A stretch of 62,420 nt of DNA from Nonomuraea harbinensis (GCF_019396385.1 NZ_JAHKRN010000052.1:1-62420); one strand, 5' to 3'. Shown: positions 35,130 through 44,373, counted from the stretch's first letter. Numbers and translations: made by a program. The notes: a model not told the origin generated them from the sequence alone.

Positions 35130-36236
35130 CTCCTGGTTCGCCTGGCGCTTGAGGATGATCGGCAGCAGCGCGTCCCTGAAGATGCGGCCGACCGGCCCGG
35201 CGGCCTTGCTGTTGCTGATCCTCCTGGCGTAGGCGACCACCCGCTCGGCGCGCTCGCGCCGCTCGCTCTCGTACCGGCCGAACGCCTCCCGGTGGCCGGC
35301 GGAGTCGCGCAGGCAGCGGGCGAGCACCACGGCGTCCTCGATGGCCTGCGACGCGCCCTGCCCCGAACTGGGGGAGGTGGCGTGCGCGGCGTCGCCGATG
35401 AGCACCACCCTGCCGCGGTGCCACACGGGCACCGGCGGCAGGTCGTGGATGGGGAGCACCTGGCCCAGATCGGCGCGCCGGACCAGGCCGGCGGCGATGC
35501 CGGCGTCGTCCGCGAACGCCTCCTCCAGCACCGGCCGCCAGTCCGCCGGCTCGTCGCCGAGGGCGCGAGGCAGGTTCGCGAACCACCACGTCTCGCCGTC
35601 GCCGGTCACCGTGTAGCCGAAGAACGCGCGCCTGCCGAACATCATGTGGTAGACGCCGGGTTCGCCGGTGATGTTCGGGTCCTTGATGATGCCGCCGCAG
35701 TTGTACAGGCCGGTGTAGCGCGGTTCGGGCGCCTCGGGGTCGAGCAGCCGCCGGGTGCGCGAGTGCACGCCGTCGGCCGCGATCAGCAGGTCGCCGGTCG
35801 CGCTCGTGCCGTCCTCGTACCGGGCCACCACCTGGGAGCCGGTGTCGTCGAAGGAGACCATGCGCCTGCCGTAGGCGATCGGGACGCCCCGTGCGGCGGC
35901 GGCGTCCCGCAGGATCCGGTACAGGTCCGAGCGCAGGATCGTGTGGCTCACCGTGCCGTCGTCCAGCGCCATCCCGTTGGGCACCCGGCCCAGGCGCTTG
36001 CCCGTGCCGCTCCACATGACCATGTCGGGGGTGGGGATGCCGGCGCGCGCCACCTCGTGGTGCAGCCCGAGCACGCGCAGCGCGGCCATCCCGTTGGAGG
36101 CGACGTTGAGGAACGCGCCCACGCCCTCGGCGCCGGCGTCGTACGCCTCGTGGATGTCGGCGTCGATGCCCACCTCGCGCAGCGCCATGGCGATGGCGGG
36201 GCCGCCGATCCCGCACCCTGTGATGAGAGCCTTCAT
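35091..36236 (-). CDS. FAD-dependent monooxygenase (PHBH type)
   Basis: 381 residues. Rossmann GxGxxG in ALITGCGIGGPAIAMAL at the very N-terminus, LIAADGVHSRTRRLL (DG motif) near 165, and VLIGDAAHATSPSSGQGASQ (GD motif) near 300. Group A aromatic hydroxylase/anhydrotetracycline-type family: oxidises an aromatic or polyketide-like ring with NADPH and O2. Divergent from a MarR gene with a perfect palindrome in the gap, so it is probably induced by its substrate. Could act in xenobiotic or antibiotic inactivation; not proven. Confidence 0.88.
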   Translation of the reverse strand: MKALITGCGIGGPAIAMALREVGIDADIHEAYDAGAEGVGAFLNVASNGMAALRVLGLHHEVARAGIPTPDMVMWSGTGKRLGRVPNGMALDDGTVSHTILRSDLYRILRDAAAARGVPIAYGRRMVSFDDTGSQVVARYEDGTSATGDLLIAADGVHSRTRRLLDPEAPEPRYTGLYNCGGIIKDPNITGEPGVYHMMFGRRAFFGYTVTGDGETWWFANLPRALGDEPADWRPVLEEAFADDAGIAAGLVRRADLGQVLPIHDLPPVPVWHRGRVVLIGDAAHATSPSSGQGASQAIEDAVVLARCLRDSAGHREAFGRYESERRERAERVVAYARRISNSKAAGPVGRIFRDALLPIILKRQANQESLAWMYRHQVSL

Positions 36237-36246
36237 CGTGATAACC

Positions 36247-36266
36247 TTTCGTTCGTCCGAACGAAA
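36247..36266. promoter_or_regulatory. MarR operator, TTTCGTTCG-TC-CGAACGAAA
   Basis: A perfect 20-base palindrome with 9-base arms and 2-base centre, in the 51-base gap between the monooxygenase and MarR genes, immediately upstream of both starts. It is the expected length for a MarR dimer and should control both genes. Confidence 0.8.
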
Positions 36267-36287
36267 TATATGCCGAGGCGGGGTCGT

Positions 36288-36767
36288 ATGGCCACAGATG
36301 TTTCGGATCGCCGAAAGAAATTGCTCGACGCCCTGACCACGGCCGGGCGGGAGAACAGCAACGCCGCCGTCATGTACCACACGGCCATGGGCGAGCGGCT
36401 GGGCCTCGGCATGAGCGAAGAGAAGACCATCGACCTGCTGCAACGCCTCGGCCCGCTGACGGCGGGGGAGATCTGCCGGCACACCGGCCTGGCCCCCGCC
36501 ACCGTCAGCAACCTGATCGACCGCCTGGAGGCCAAAGGGCTGGCGCGGCGGGCCCGCCACCCCATGGACCGGCGCCGCGTCATCGTGGAGGTCGACTGGG
36601 AGCGGCTGGCCGGCTTCGACGAGCTGTTCGCGCCGCTGGTGACCGGCCTGGCCGGCCTGTACGAGCGCTACACCGACGAGCAGCTGGAGCTCATCCTCGA
36701 CTTCCTCGGCCGGGCCACGGCCATCCAGCGCGACGCCACCGCCGCCCTGACCCGGCAGGAAACCTGA
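36288..36767 (+). CDS. MarR-family regulator
   Basis: 159 residues. Winged helix: LGPLTAGEICRHTGLAPATV, then SNLIDRLEAKGLARRARHPM and DRRRVIVEV (wing). The ATG at 36288 follows GAGGCGGGG; an in-frame ATG at 36270 is less well spaced. Divergent from the FAD monooxygenase with its palindrome between; such pairs usually respond to phenolic ligands. Ends 4 bases before the stop of the DUF3686 ATPase gene (convergent). Confidence 0.9.
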   Translation: MATDVSDRRKKLLDALTTAGRENSNAAVMYHTAMGERLGLGMSEEKTIDLLQRLGPLTAGEICRHTGLAPATVSNLIDRLEAKGLARRARHPMDRRRVIVEVDWERLAGFDELFAPLVTGLAGLYERYTDEQLELILDFLGRATAIQRDATAALTRQET

Positions 36768-36771
36768 CCCG

Positions 36772-39700
36772 TCAGCGGTTCCTGATCGCCGAGCCCACGT
36801 CGCGGACCTGGTCGGCCAGCAGGCCCAGCGCGCCGACCGCCCGGCCCATCGGGTCGTCGGCGTCGCCGCCCAGCGCCTTGTCCCGCAGGTAGGCGGCCTT
36901 GATCTCAGCCCAGCGGGCCGCCTGCTCAGGGCTGAGGCGGCCGCGCAGCTCCGCCAGCTTGAGCAGGTTCGCCTCCGCGTCCGCGGTGAGCGTCTGCGCC
37001 TCGCCCAGGTAGTGGTCGTCGACGAGCGCCTCCAGCTCGTCGTCGTTCATCGCCGGGACGATCCGCTCGGCCAGCTTGTTCATGTTCCGGTACGAGCCCT
37101 GCAGCCGGTACGGCGGCTCGGTGCGCGAGGAGTCGGCCTGGGCGGCGGAGGCGATGTAGGCCCGGTTGTTGGCCAGCACCACCTCCTGCACCCGCACCAG
37201 CTTGCGCAGCACGCTGAGCAACTGGTCCAGCTCGGGCTTGGTGTACGGGTGCTTCAACTGGTCGGGCCGTACCGAGGCGTCGCCCCTGGCCAGCCGCACC
37301 AGCAGCTCCACGTCCGACCGGTCGCGGGCCGACAGCGGCGCGAGCACCGGGTTGGACGTGAGCGCGTTGTCGACGTAGCTGAGCGCGAACAGGTCGTCCC
37401 GGCCCGACAGCACGTCACCCAGGTTCCACACGTCGGCCCGGTTGGCGAGCATGTCCGGGATCCGGAAACGCTGCCCCGACTCGGTGTACGGGTTGCCGGC
37501 CATGCACACGGCGAACCGCTTGCCGCGCAGGTCGTAGGTGCGGGTGCGGCCGTTCCAGACGCCCTCGATGCGCCGCTGCGCGTCACAGAGCGAGATGAAC
37601 TTCTGCAGCAGCTCGGGCGAGGTGTGCTGGATGTCGTCCAGGTACAGCAGCGTGTTGTTGCCCGCCTCCAGCGCGAACGAGATCTTCTCCACCTCCTGCC
37701 TGGCGGTCGCGTTGGGCGCCTCGGCCGGGTCCAGCGAGGTCACGTCGTGCCCCAGCGCGGGCCCGTTCACCTTGACGAACAGCAGCCCGAGCCGGCTGGC
37801 CACGTACTCCATCAGCGTCGTCTTGCCGTAGCCGGGCGGCGAGATGAGCAGCAGCAGGCCCATCTGGTCGGTGCGCTTGCCCTCGCCCGTCGAGCCGAGC
37901 TGCTTGGCCAGGTTGTCGCCGATCAGCGGCAGGTACACCTCGTCGAGCAGCCGGTTGCGCACGAACGCGCTCATCACCTTGGGCTTGTACTCCTCCAGCC
38001 GCAGCCGCTCCCGCTCGGCGGCCACCAGCTCGGTGCGCCGCTTCTGGTACGCGCGAAAGCCCGGCACCCGCTCGGCCGCGAACCGCCGGGTCCTGGCCAG
38101 CAGCTCGTCCAGCCGGATCTCCAGCTTCCTGCCGGCGATCCGCGGGTGCGAGCCGAGCAGGCCCTCCACGGTGGCGGTGACGGTGGCGCCGGAGTCGTGC
38201 CTGGGCAGGTCGCACAGCTGCACGGCGACGGCTTCGGCCAGCTCGGGCCCCTGCGCGTACGCGCCGAGCCAGGCACGGGCGAGCTGCACCTGCTCCGGCA
38301 GGGCGACCGCCTTGAGGTCGGACTCGAACTCGCGTGTCCTGGCCGGCCCGAGCGTGTGGTGGAACCCCTCCAGCAGGTCGCGGGCCGCCTTGCCGGTGAC
38401 AAACCCGGCAGGCTTGCCGGCCAGCTCCTCCACCAGATACTCACCGGCGAGCGCGGCGTCGGTGTCGGGCAGACCGGCCGTCGCCAGGAAGGCGGCGATC
38501 AGCGCGCCCAGCTCGGCGGAGAGCGTGGCGAGCGCGGGCCCGGGGCCGAACACCTCGCGGGCCCGCACCAGCGACACGGCCCTGGTGGCCAATGTTTTAC
38601 GTGAAACCTCGTCCACGCCGTGCGCCCAGAAGAGCTGGGCCGCGGCCCGCGCCTCGGGCGGGTACCGCAGCAGGCCCGCGCCGTCGCGCAGCCGGATCAG
38701 CGCGTCGAGGATCGCGGCGGCGTCGTGGTCGTGCACGCCCCGCTCGTAGCCCTCGTCGTAGCGGGCCGCGGCGGCCTCCCGGACCAGGCGGTCCAGGTCG
38801 TCGCCCGGCGTGACCCGGTCGAGCAGCGAGGCCGCCAGATACTCGGCCCGGTAGACCTCGGGCGTCTCCGACACCAGCAGCTGTTCCCAGAAGGGCCGGG
38901 TGTCGGCGAACGAGGCCGGCGCCGGCGACCGGAAGTCGGTGCCGGTGATGGCCAGCTGCATCTCCTGGTCATGAGGCACCAGCGTGAGGTCGACGGGCTG
39001 GGTGTTCACCGCGAACCGGTGACGGCCCAGCCTGATCGTCTCGCCGCCGTCCGCGAACAGGTCGAGCCGGTCGCGCAGCGCCCGCCCGGCCTCCTGCTGC
39101 GCCGCCTTGACCCGCCCGTCCAGCTCCTCGGCCCGTACGGAGTCGCCGAGCTCGCGCAGCTCGGCCGCCACCGAGCGGAGCTTGGTCACCATCTGGTCGG
39201 TGGCGAAGTACGTGTTGATCTCGTCGGGGGAGCCGAGCGTGGCGATCCTGCGGGTGACGCTGGCCAGGATGCGGTCGGCGGAGGCGAACAGCCGGTCCGC
39301 GCGCCGGGCGAGCGCGTCGAGCTGGGCCTGCTTGCGCGACGAGAACGCCTCGTACACGTCGTCGCGCTTGCCGCCGAGCTGCTCGGCGAAGTCGTCGATC
39401 TCGCCGAAACGCGACTCCAGGTTCTCGATCTGCAGCATGAGCCGGCCGAGCTGCTCGTCGCACCTGTCGGGGGTGTCGGCCATCGCCAGCGCGCCGGTGA
39501 TGGCCTGGCCGAGCAGCGCGAACTCGGCGGCGAACGCGGCCCTGCCCTCACTGCTCAGCAGCTCGCGGCGGCGGCCGTCGAGCACCGCCCGCGCCCGGTT
39601 GACCCCGCCGAGCACCTCGGCGATGCGGCCCAGGATGGCGGTGCGCACGGTGGCGTCGGCGATGTCCAGGGAGCCGACCACCTCGGTCACCACTTCCAGG

Positions 39701-41571
39701 CCCTCGGACTGCTCGGCGAGCCGGCCGGCGACGGGCTCGGCCTCGGCGGCGGTCGCGATCGCCGCCGCGTCGGCGGCCAGCGCCTCGACGGCCGCGTGGT
39801 AGCCGGTGAACGCGTCCTCCCCTTCCAGGAAGGCCACGGCCCGCCTGCCCGCCTCGTCCAGCTCGCCGGCCAGGGTCGCGGCCAGCTCGTCCAGCCGGCC
39901 GGTGTCGATGTAGCGCACCTCGCGGAGCGTCACCAGGTGGCCCTGGGCCCGGCGGAGCGTGGCCAGCAGGCTCACCCACCCGTCGGCGGTGCCGGGCGCG
40001 TCCGCCCCGGCCCGCCTGACCAGTTGGGTGACCTCCTCGTCGGCCTCGGCGAGCGTGGCGGCGGCCTGGGCGGTGAGCTGCTCGACGTGCTCGTACTCGT
40101 CAAGCACCTGCTCGGCGGTGGCGCGCACGTCGGCGAGCGGCTCGCTCAGGCCGTGCTCGGCCAGCCAGTGGTAGCTGTCGAAGGAGCGCGTGCAGGCGGC
40201 GATCAGTGCCTCGAACGTGGCGGCCGACGGCGCCATCTCCTCCACCATGCGGGTGACCGACAGGCAGTCGGAGATGCCCCGGACCAGCTCGGCGTTGCCG
40301 ATCCGCTCCAGCGGGCCGGTGCCGGCGGGCTGCGCGGCCGCGAAGGTGTCGGAGACGTACGGCGTCTGCCACACCTGCATCGGGTGCACCCGCGTCGGCT
40401 CCTCGGAGGTGGCGCGGAAGACCACCATCGTGCCGTCGTCGAACAGCGAGTACCCGTGGCAGACGATGGGGTTGGCCACCTCCTTCCTGATCACGTTGTA
40501 CGGCAGCAGCAGCGAGCGGCCGTCGTCCCTGGCGTGGAAGACGTAGAGCGCGTCCTCGCCGTTGGGCGCGCGCACGACCCGCTCGAACTCCAGGTCCGCC
40601 ACGTCGGTGTCGAACGTCTTGCTGGCGCCGGTGGTCAGGTAGTAGCCGCCGGGGAAGATCAGGCCCTGGTCCTCAGGCAGCCGCTGGCAGGCCTGGCCGA
40701 TGCCGTCGAGCCTGGTCACGGCCTTGGTGCGGGTGTTGAAGACCAGGTGCCGCCAGGCGTCCTCCTTGTACGGCCTGATCCGCATGAGGATGAGCGGGCC
40801 GACGCGGGCGTGCTCGACGTCGGCGTCCGCCAGGCTCTGCAGCGGCTCGGCGACGGGCTCGGCGTAGATGCCCTCGCCGGTCTCCGTGTTGTTCTCGATC
40901 TTGATGGTGAGGTCGCCGCCGAGCGTCTCGACGAACACCTCGCCCTGGATGTCGATGTGCGGGTGCCGGCCGAGCACGTGGTCGTCGCGGGTGGCCGGGG
41001 TCCACTCGAAGTCGTGGGACGGGGGGAAGACGTGGTCGCGCTCCCCCCTGTTATCCAGATATTTCGTGACTCCGGTGGGGCTGACTGCCCAGCGCAGCAC
41101 CCGGATGTCGGCCGGCCCTGTCCTGAACACCGCCAGCAGCTTGCCCTCGACCCGCCGGAGCTGCTTCAGCCGGGTCTCCTTGTAATAGCGGTAGAGCTCG
41201 GCGAAGTCCTTCCTGAACGCCGGGTCGTCCAGCGCCTCCAGCTTGCCCTGCTCGAACCGGAACCCGTCGCCCTCCCGGGCGAAGCGGTGCACCGCGAACA
41301 CGTCCGACACCGACGTCTCCGGCTTGAGCCCGATGAAGACGTTGTAGCCGAACAGCATCACCTCACCCAGGGACACGATGTCCCTGGGGACGCAGTTGTT
41401 CTCGGTGCGGATCCGCTCGGTGCCCAGCAGCCGCAGCTCCGCCCCGCCGAACACCTCCAGCCGCGCCGCGTTGACCGCCTCGGCGGCCGCGGCCAGCGCC
41501 CTGGCCTGGGCGCCGAGCCGGTTCCGCAGCACCTCGTAGGTGCCCGCCTCCAGGTCGACCTGCTCCGTCAC
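36772..41571 (-). CDS. DUF3686-family giant AAA+ ATPase ('DNA repair ATPase')
   Basis: 1599 residues, cytoplasmic. The first 480 residues are the DUF3686 region (VPRDIVSLGEVMLFGYNVF, KIENNTETGEG, MRIRPYKEDAWRHLVFN). A long helical, coiled-coil-rich middle spans about 480-1160. An AAA+ module follows: Walker A SPPGYGKTTLMEYVA near 1242, Walker B NTLLYLDDIQHTSPEL near 1305, sensor-like CMAGNPYTESGQRF near 1357. The 'DNA repair' label in databases is not backed by a known mechanism that I can name. GTG start 3 bases after the flotillin stop, so translation is coupled. Its coding sequence contains a parS-like site at 38593-38608. Confidence 0.88.
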   Translation of the reverse strand: MTEQVDLEAGTYEVLRNRLGAQARALAAAAEAVNAARLEVFGGAELRLLGTERIRTENNCVPRDIVSLGEVMLFGYNVFIGLKPETSVSDVFAVHRFAREGDGFRFEQGKLEALDDPAFRKDFAELYRYYKETRLKQLRRVEGKLLAVFRTGPADIRVLRWAVSPTGVTKYLDNRGERDHVFPPSHDFEWTPATRDDHVLGRHPHIDIQGEVFVETLGGDLTIKIENNTETGEGIYAEPVAEPLQSLADADVEHARVGPLILMRIRPYKEDAWRHLVFNTRTKAVTRLDGIGQACQRLPEDQGLIFPGGYYLTTGASKTFDTDVADLEFERVVRAPNGEDALYVFHARDDGRSLLLPYNVIRKEVANPIVCHGYSLFDDGTMVVFRATSEEPTRVHPMQVWQTPYVSDTFAAAQPAGTGPLERIGNAELVRGISDCLSVTRMVEEMAPSAATFEALIAACTRSFDSYHWLAEHGLSEPLADVRATAEQVLDEYEHVEQLTAQAAATLAEADEEVTQLVRRAGADAPGTADGWVSLLATLRRAQGHLVTLREVRYIDTGRLDELAATLAGELDEAGRRAVAFLEGEDAFTGYHAAVEALAADAAAIATAAEAEPVAGRLAEQSEGLEVVTEVVGSLDIADATVRTAILGRIAEVLGGVNRARAVLDGRRRELLSSEGRAAFAAEFALLGQAITGALAMADTPDRCDEQLGRLMLQIENLESRFGEIDDFAEQLGGKRDDVYEAFSSRKQAQLDALARRADRLFASADRILASVTRRIATLGSPDEINTYFATDQMVTKLRSVAAELRELGDSVRAEELDGRVKAAQQEAGRALRDRLDLFADGGETIRLGRHRFAVNTQPVDLTLVPHDQEMQLAITGTDFRSPAPASFADTRPFWEQLLVSETPEVYRAEYLAASLLDRVTPGDDLDRLVREAAAARYDEGYERGVHDHDAAAILDALIRLRDGAGLLRYPPEARAAAQLFWAHGVDEVSRKTLATRAVSLVRAREVFGPGPALATLSAELGALIAAFLATAGLPDTDAALAGEYLVEELAGKPAGFVTGKAARDLLEGFHHTLGPARTREFESDLKAVALPEQVQLARAWLGAYAQGPELAEAVAVQLCDLPRHDSGATVTATVEGLLGSHPRIAGRKLEIRLDELLARTRRFAAERVPGFRAYQKRRTELVAAERERLRLEEYKPKVMSAFVRNRLLDEVYLPLIGDNLAKQLGSTGEGKRTDQMGLLLLISPPGYGKTTLMEYVASRLGLLFVKVNGPALGHDVTSLDPAEAPNATARQEVEKISFALEAGNNTLLYLDDIQHTSPELLQKFISLCDAQRRIEGVWNGRTRTYDLRGKRFAVCMAGNPYTESGQRFRIPDMLANRADVWNLGDVLSGRDDLFALSYVDNALTSNPVLAPLSARDRSDVELLVRLARGDASVRPDQLKHPYTKPELDQLLSVLRKLVRVQEVVLANNRAYIASAAQADSSRTEPPYRLQGSYRNMNKLAERIVPAMNDDELEALVDDHYLGEAQTLTADAEANLLKLAELRGRLSPEQAARWAEIKAAYLRDKALGGDADDPMGRAVGALGLLADQVRDVGSAIRNR
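38593..38608. promoter_or_regulatory. parS-like ParB binding site
   Basis: TGTTTTACGTGAAACC matches the bacterial parS consensus TGTTTCACGTGAAACA at 14 of 16 positions, with one mismatch in the 14-base core. In the ATPase reading frame it is spelled GTT TCA CGT AAA ACA TTG, six codons that are rare in this genome, while codons on both sides end in G or C. That local codon break indicates selection on the DNA sequence itself. Confidence 0.8.
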
Positions 41572-41574
41572 GCG

Positions 41575-43671
41575 TCAGACCTTCGCCGCTGCCAGCGCGG
41601 CCACCGGCTGGTCGGCCACGCCCAGCCGCCGGGCCGTGTCCAGCAGCTCGCCGAGCGGCCCCGACTCCGGCCCGCCCTGCTGGATGAGCCGCAGGAGCAG
41701 CGCAGAGACGGTCAGGTTCTTCAGGTCCTCGGTGCTCACCCCGCCGACGACGCCCCTGAGGTCCTCGATCAGGCTGGCGCTCCCGTTCAGGTACGGAGCC
41801 GCGAGCGAACCCGCCACCTCGGAGTGCTCCATGAAGCCGTCGACCGTCTTGGCGGCGGTGATCGAACCCACCACCTTGTCGAAGAACATCGTCTCGCCGC
41901 CGACGATGTCGATGTTGGCCTTGGCCAGGCCCGCGGCCAGCACGCTCGCCTGCGACTCGGCCACCTGGCGGGTGACGTCGATCTGCTTGAGCCGCACTTC
42001 CGTGTCGGCCTCCAGGCGCAGGCGGTACTCCTCGTGCGCCCGGCTGGCCTCGTCCAGCGCGGCCATCGCGGCGGCCTTCTCGGTGAGACCCTCGGCCTCG
42101 GCCTTGAGCTTCTCGCCCACGGCCGCGGCGTTGGCCAGCGCCATCGCCTGCTCGCCCGCCGCCTGCGCCTTGAGCCGCTCGCCCTCGACCAGCGCCATCG
42201 CCCTGGCGCCCTCGGCCTCGGCCTGCAGCCGCTCGTTCAGCACCAGCGCCTCGGCCCTGCCGACCTTCTCGATCGCCTCGGCGTCGCGCTCCTTGACCTG
42301 GACCTCGGCCAGGCCGGACGCGGCCGCCTCGGCCTGCAGACCCTCGGCGAGCCGCATCTTGGCCCGGGCGTCCAGCTCGGCGGCCTGCTGCCTGGCCTCG
42401 GCCAGCACCAGCTCCTCGCGGGCCCTGAACTTCGACGCGGCCTCGGCGGCCTCGGCCGCCTTGATGTCCTTGACCAGGTTCTCCTGCGCCTCGGCCTCGG
42501 CGGCGATGATGACAGACTGGCGGGTCCGCTCGGCCTCCTCGACCACGCGCAGCCGCTTGATCGACTCCTCCTGCTCGGCCACCGTCTTGTCGACGGCGAT
42601 GCGCTCGCGGATGACCTCGGCGATCGACCGCTTCTCGGTCTCGACCTCCTTGTCCTTCGCGATGCGCGACAGCTCGGTCTCCCGCTCGCGGGCGATGACC
42701 TCCAGCAGGCGGTCCTTCTCGATGCGCTCGGACTCGATGGCGATGACGCGCTCGCGGTTCTTCTCCGCGACGGCCACCTCGCGGTTGCGGTTCTCCTGCT
42801 GCACGCCGAGCTGCTCGTCGGTCTTGATGGCGGCGCTCTGGGCGCGCAGCCGCTCCTCCGCCTGCACCCGGTAGGTCTCCGCCTCCTCGCGGGCCTTCAT
42901 CGTCTCGATCTCGCGCTTCTGCTTGATCTCGGCGTCGGCCTGGCGGCGCTCCAGTTCGAGGATGGCCTCGCGGGCCTCCACGTTCTGGCGGGTGATCTCC
43001 TTCTCCTCGGTGCGCTGGAACTCGTTGGTGCGCACGTGCTCGATCGCCGTCAGCTCGGTGATCTTGCGGATGCCCTGCGCGTCGAGGATGTTGCTCTTGT
43101 CGAGCTGGTGCAGCGCGGTCTGCTCCAGGTAGTCGATGGCCGCGTCCTCAAGGCTGTAACCGTTGAGGTCGGTGCCGATGAGCCGGACGATCTCGTCACG
43201 GAACTCGTCGCGCTTGGTGTAGAGGTCCACGAAGTCCAGGTGCTTGCCGGCGGTCTTGAGCGCCTCGGAGAACTTCGCGTTGAACAGCTCCTGCAGCGTC
43301 TTCTCGTCGCTGGCCCGCTCGGTGCCGATGGCCTGGGCGACCTTGATGACGTCCTCGGCGGTCTTGTTCACCCGTACGAAGAATGTGATCTTGATGTCGG
43401 CCCGGATGTTGTCGCGGCAGATCAGCCCTTCGCGGCCGGTGCGTTCGATCTCGATGGTCTTCACCGAGATGTCCATCGTCTCCGCCCGGTGCACGACAGG
43501 GAGCACCACCGCGCCGGTGAAGGTCACGTCGACTTTGTTGACCTTCGAGATGATCAGCGCCTTGCCCTGCTCGACCTTGCGGAAAAGGCGGCTGATGAGA
43601 ATCAGCAGGCCGATGAGGATCACAAGGACGACGGCGATGAACACGCCGACGCCGGTGGAGATCACATCCAT
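41575..43671 (-). CDS. Flotillin-family (SPFH) membrane protein
   Basis: 698 residues. One N-terminal membrane helix (residues 8-28, VGVFIAVVLVILIGLLILIS), an SPFH/Band 7 domain to about 200 (VDVTFTGAVVLPVVHRAETM, DIKITFFVRVNKTAEDV), then a long Glu/Ala-rich coiled coil (about 220-560, e.g. AEAEGARAMALVEGERLKAQ) typical of flotillins, and a C-terminal segment ending in GVADQPVAALAAAKV. Closest layout is YqiK. Flotillins form membrane-microdomain cages. The start follows the OB-protein stop directly (TGA-ATG) and the ATPase start follows 3 bases after its own stop. Confidence 0.92.
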   Translation of the reverse strand: MDVISTGVGVFIAVVLVILIGLLILISRLFRKVEQGKALIISKVNKVDVTFTGAVVLPVVHRAETMDISVKTIEIERTGREGLICRDNIRADIKITFFVRVNKTAEDVIKVAQAIGTERASDEKTLQELFNAKFSEALKTAGKHLDFVDLYTKRDEFRDEIVRLIGTDLNGYSLEDAAIDYLEQTALHQLDKSNILDAQGIRKITELTAIEHVRTNEFQRTEEKEITRQNVEAREAILELERRQADAEIKQKREIETMKAREEAETYRVQAEERLRAQSAAIKTDEQLGVQQENRNREVAVAEKNRERVIAIESERIEKDRLLEVIARERETELSRIAKDKEVETEKRSIAEVIRERIAVDKTVAEQEESIKRLRVVEEAERTRQSVIIAAEAEAQENLVKDIKAAEAAEAASKFRAREELVLAEARQQAAELDARAKMRLAEGLQAEAAASGLAEVQVKERDAEAIEKVGRAEALVLNERLQAEAEGARAMALVEGERLKAQAAGEQAMALANAAAVGEKLKAEAEGLTEKAAAMAALDEASRAHEEYRLRLEADTEVRLKQIDVTRQVAESQASVLAAGLAKANIDIVGGETMFFDKVVGSITAAKTVDGFMEHSEVAGSLAAPYLNGSASLIEDLRGVVGGVSTEDLKNLTVSALLLRLIQQGGPESGPLGELLDTARRLGVADQPVAALAAAKV

Positions 43672-44223
43672 TCACTGCTCACTTTCGTAAGGCATGACCC
43701 AGAAGAACTCGCCGTCTGCGTCGTACTCGAAGATCAGGGCTGTCTGGCCGCGGGTGAGCCGGTCCTGGCCGGTCGTCCTGACCTGGACGACGGCGGAGGA
43801 CCCGTCCGCGGCGGTGACCTCGGCCTGGCCGAAGTCGGGGGTCGCCCGCCCGGTGCGGATCACGCACCGCCGGCCGACGAAATCCCCACGTGAGGGCTGT
43901 GGTCCGTCCGGCACCAGCTTCCGCAGGGGGGCGATCAGCACGCGGGTGGCGAGCCAGGCTCCGCCGAGGGCGAGCACCGGCACGGCCCACAGCAGCGGGC
44001 CCGCGGCGAACTGGCTGCCGATCAGCGTGAGCAGCCACGCCAGGGCGACGAGCAGGGAGATCGTGATGCCGGCCGGCACCCCGCCGAACCCGAGCCAGGG
44101 GGCGTCGCCCTCAAGGTCGGAAATCCCGGTGATCACGACGATCCAGTACCCGACGACCACGATCAGAAGGAAGCTGAAAACGGCCGTCGGGAAGCTCAGC
44201 GCAACCCGCAAGAAGTCAGTCAA
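43672..44223 (-). CDS. YqiJ/NfeD-like membrane protein with OB-fold
   Basis: 183 residues. Three hydrophobic helices in the first 100 residues (FPTAVFSFLLIVVVGYWIVV; GITISLLVALAWLLTLIG; LLWAVPVLALGGAWLATRVL), then a soluble OB-like beta domain (DFVGRRCVIRTGRATPDFGQ, AVVQVRTTGQDRLTRGQTAL, YDADGEFFWVMPYE). This is the layout of E. coli YqiJ and of NfeD proteins that pair with flotillins. No ATG is available; TTG at 44223 is the best start and gives MTDFLRVALSF. Stop and flotillin start are contiguous. First gene of the three-gene operon. Confidence 0.8.
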   Translation of the reverse strand: MTDFLRVALSFPTAVFSFLLIVVVGYWIVVITGISDLEGDAPWLGFGGVPAGITISLLVALAWLLTLIGSQFAAGPLLWAVPVLALGGAWLATRVLIAPLRKLVPDGPQPSRGDFVGRRCVIRTGRATPDFGQAEVTAADGSSAVVQVRTTGQDRLTRGQTALIFEYDADGEFFWVMPYESEQ

Positions 44224-44336
44224 TACCCGATGCCCCGTCCCCCGGTGCTCGTCATGTCGGACTATATACAGATAAAGAACGAGTAAAGCGAAAAGTTCCC
44301 GAATGGTTAGGCATATGTTGCGCGCGGTTAGCCCGC

Positions 44337-44367
44337 TTGACCTCAACCTCGGTTGAGGAAGCAGGCT
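44337..44367 (+). promoter_or_regulatory. MerR/SoxR-type promoter
   Basis: TTGACC (-35, 44337-44342) and CAGGCT (-10, 44362-44367) are 19 bases apart, the overlong spacing typical of MerR-family control, and a perfect palindrome CCTCAACC-TC-GGTTGAGG (44341-44358) fills the spacer. The box resembles SoxR sites (CCTCAAG-N4-CTTGAGG). The transcription start would fall on the ATG at 44374. No MerR gene is in the window. Confidence 0.7.
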
Positions 44368-44373
44368 GGCCGC

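Noticed and set aside
38620..43893. A 1757-codon open frame on the plus strand opposite the flotillin/ATPase genes
   Set aside because: It is a GC-bias shadow: the composition is low-complexity (Leu/Gly/Arg/Val), no family is recognisable, and the minus strand carries clear domain motifs.
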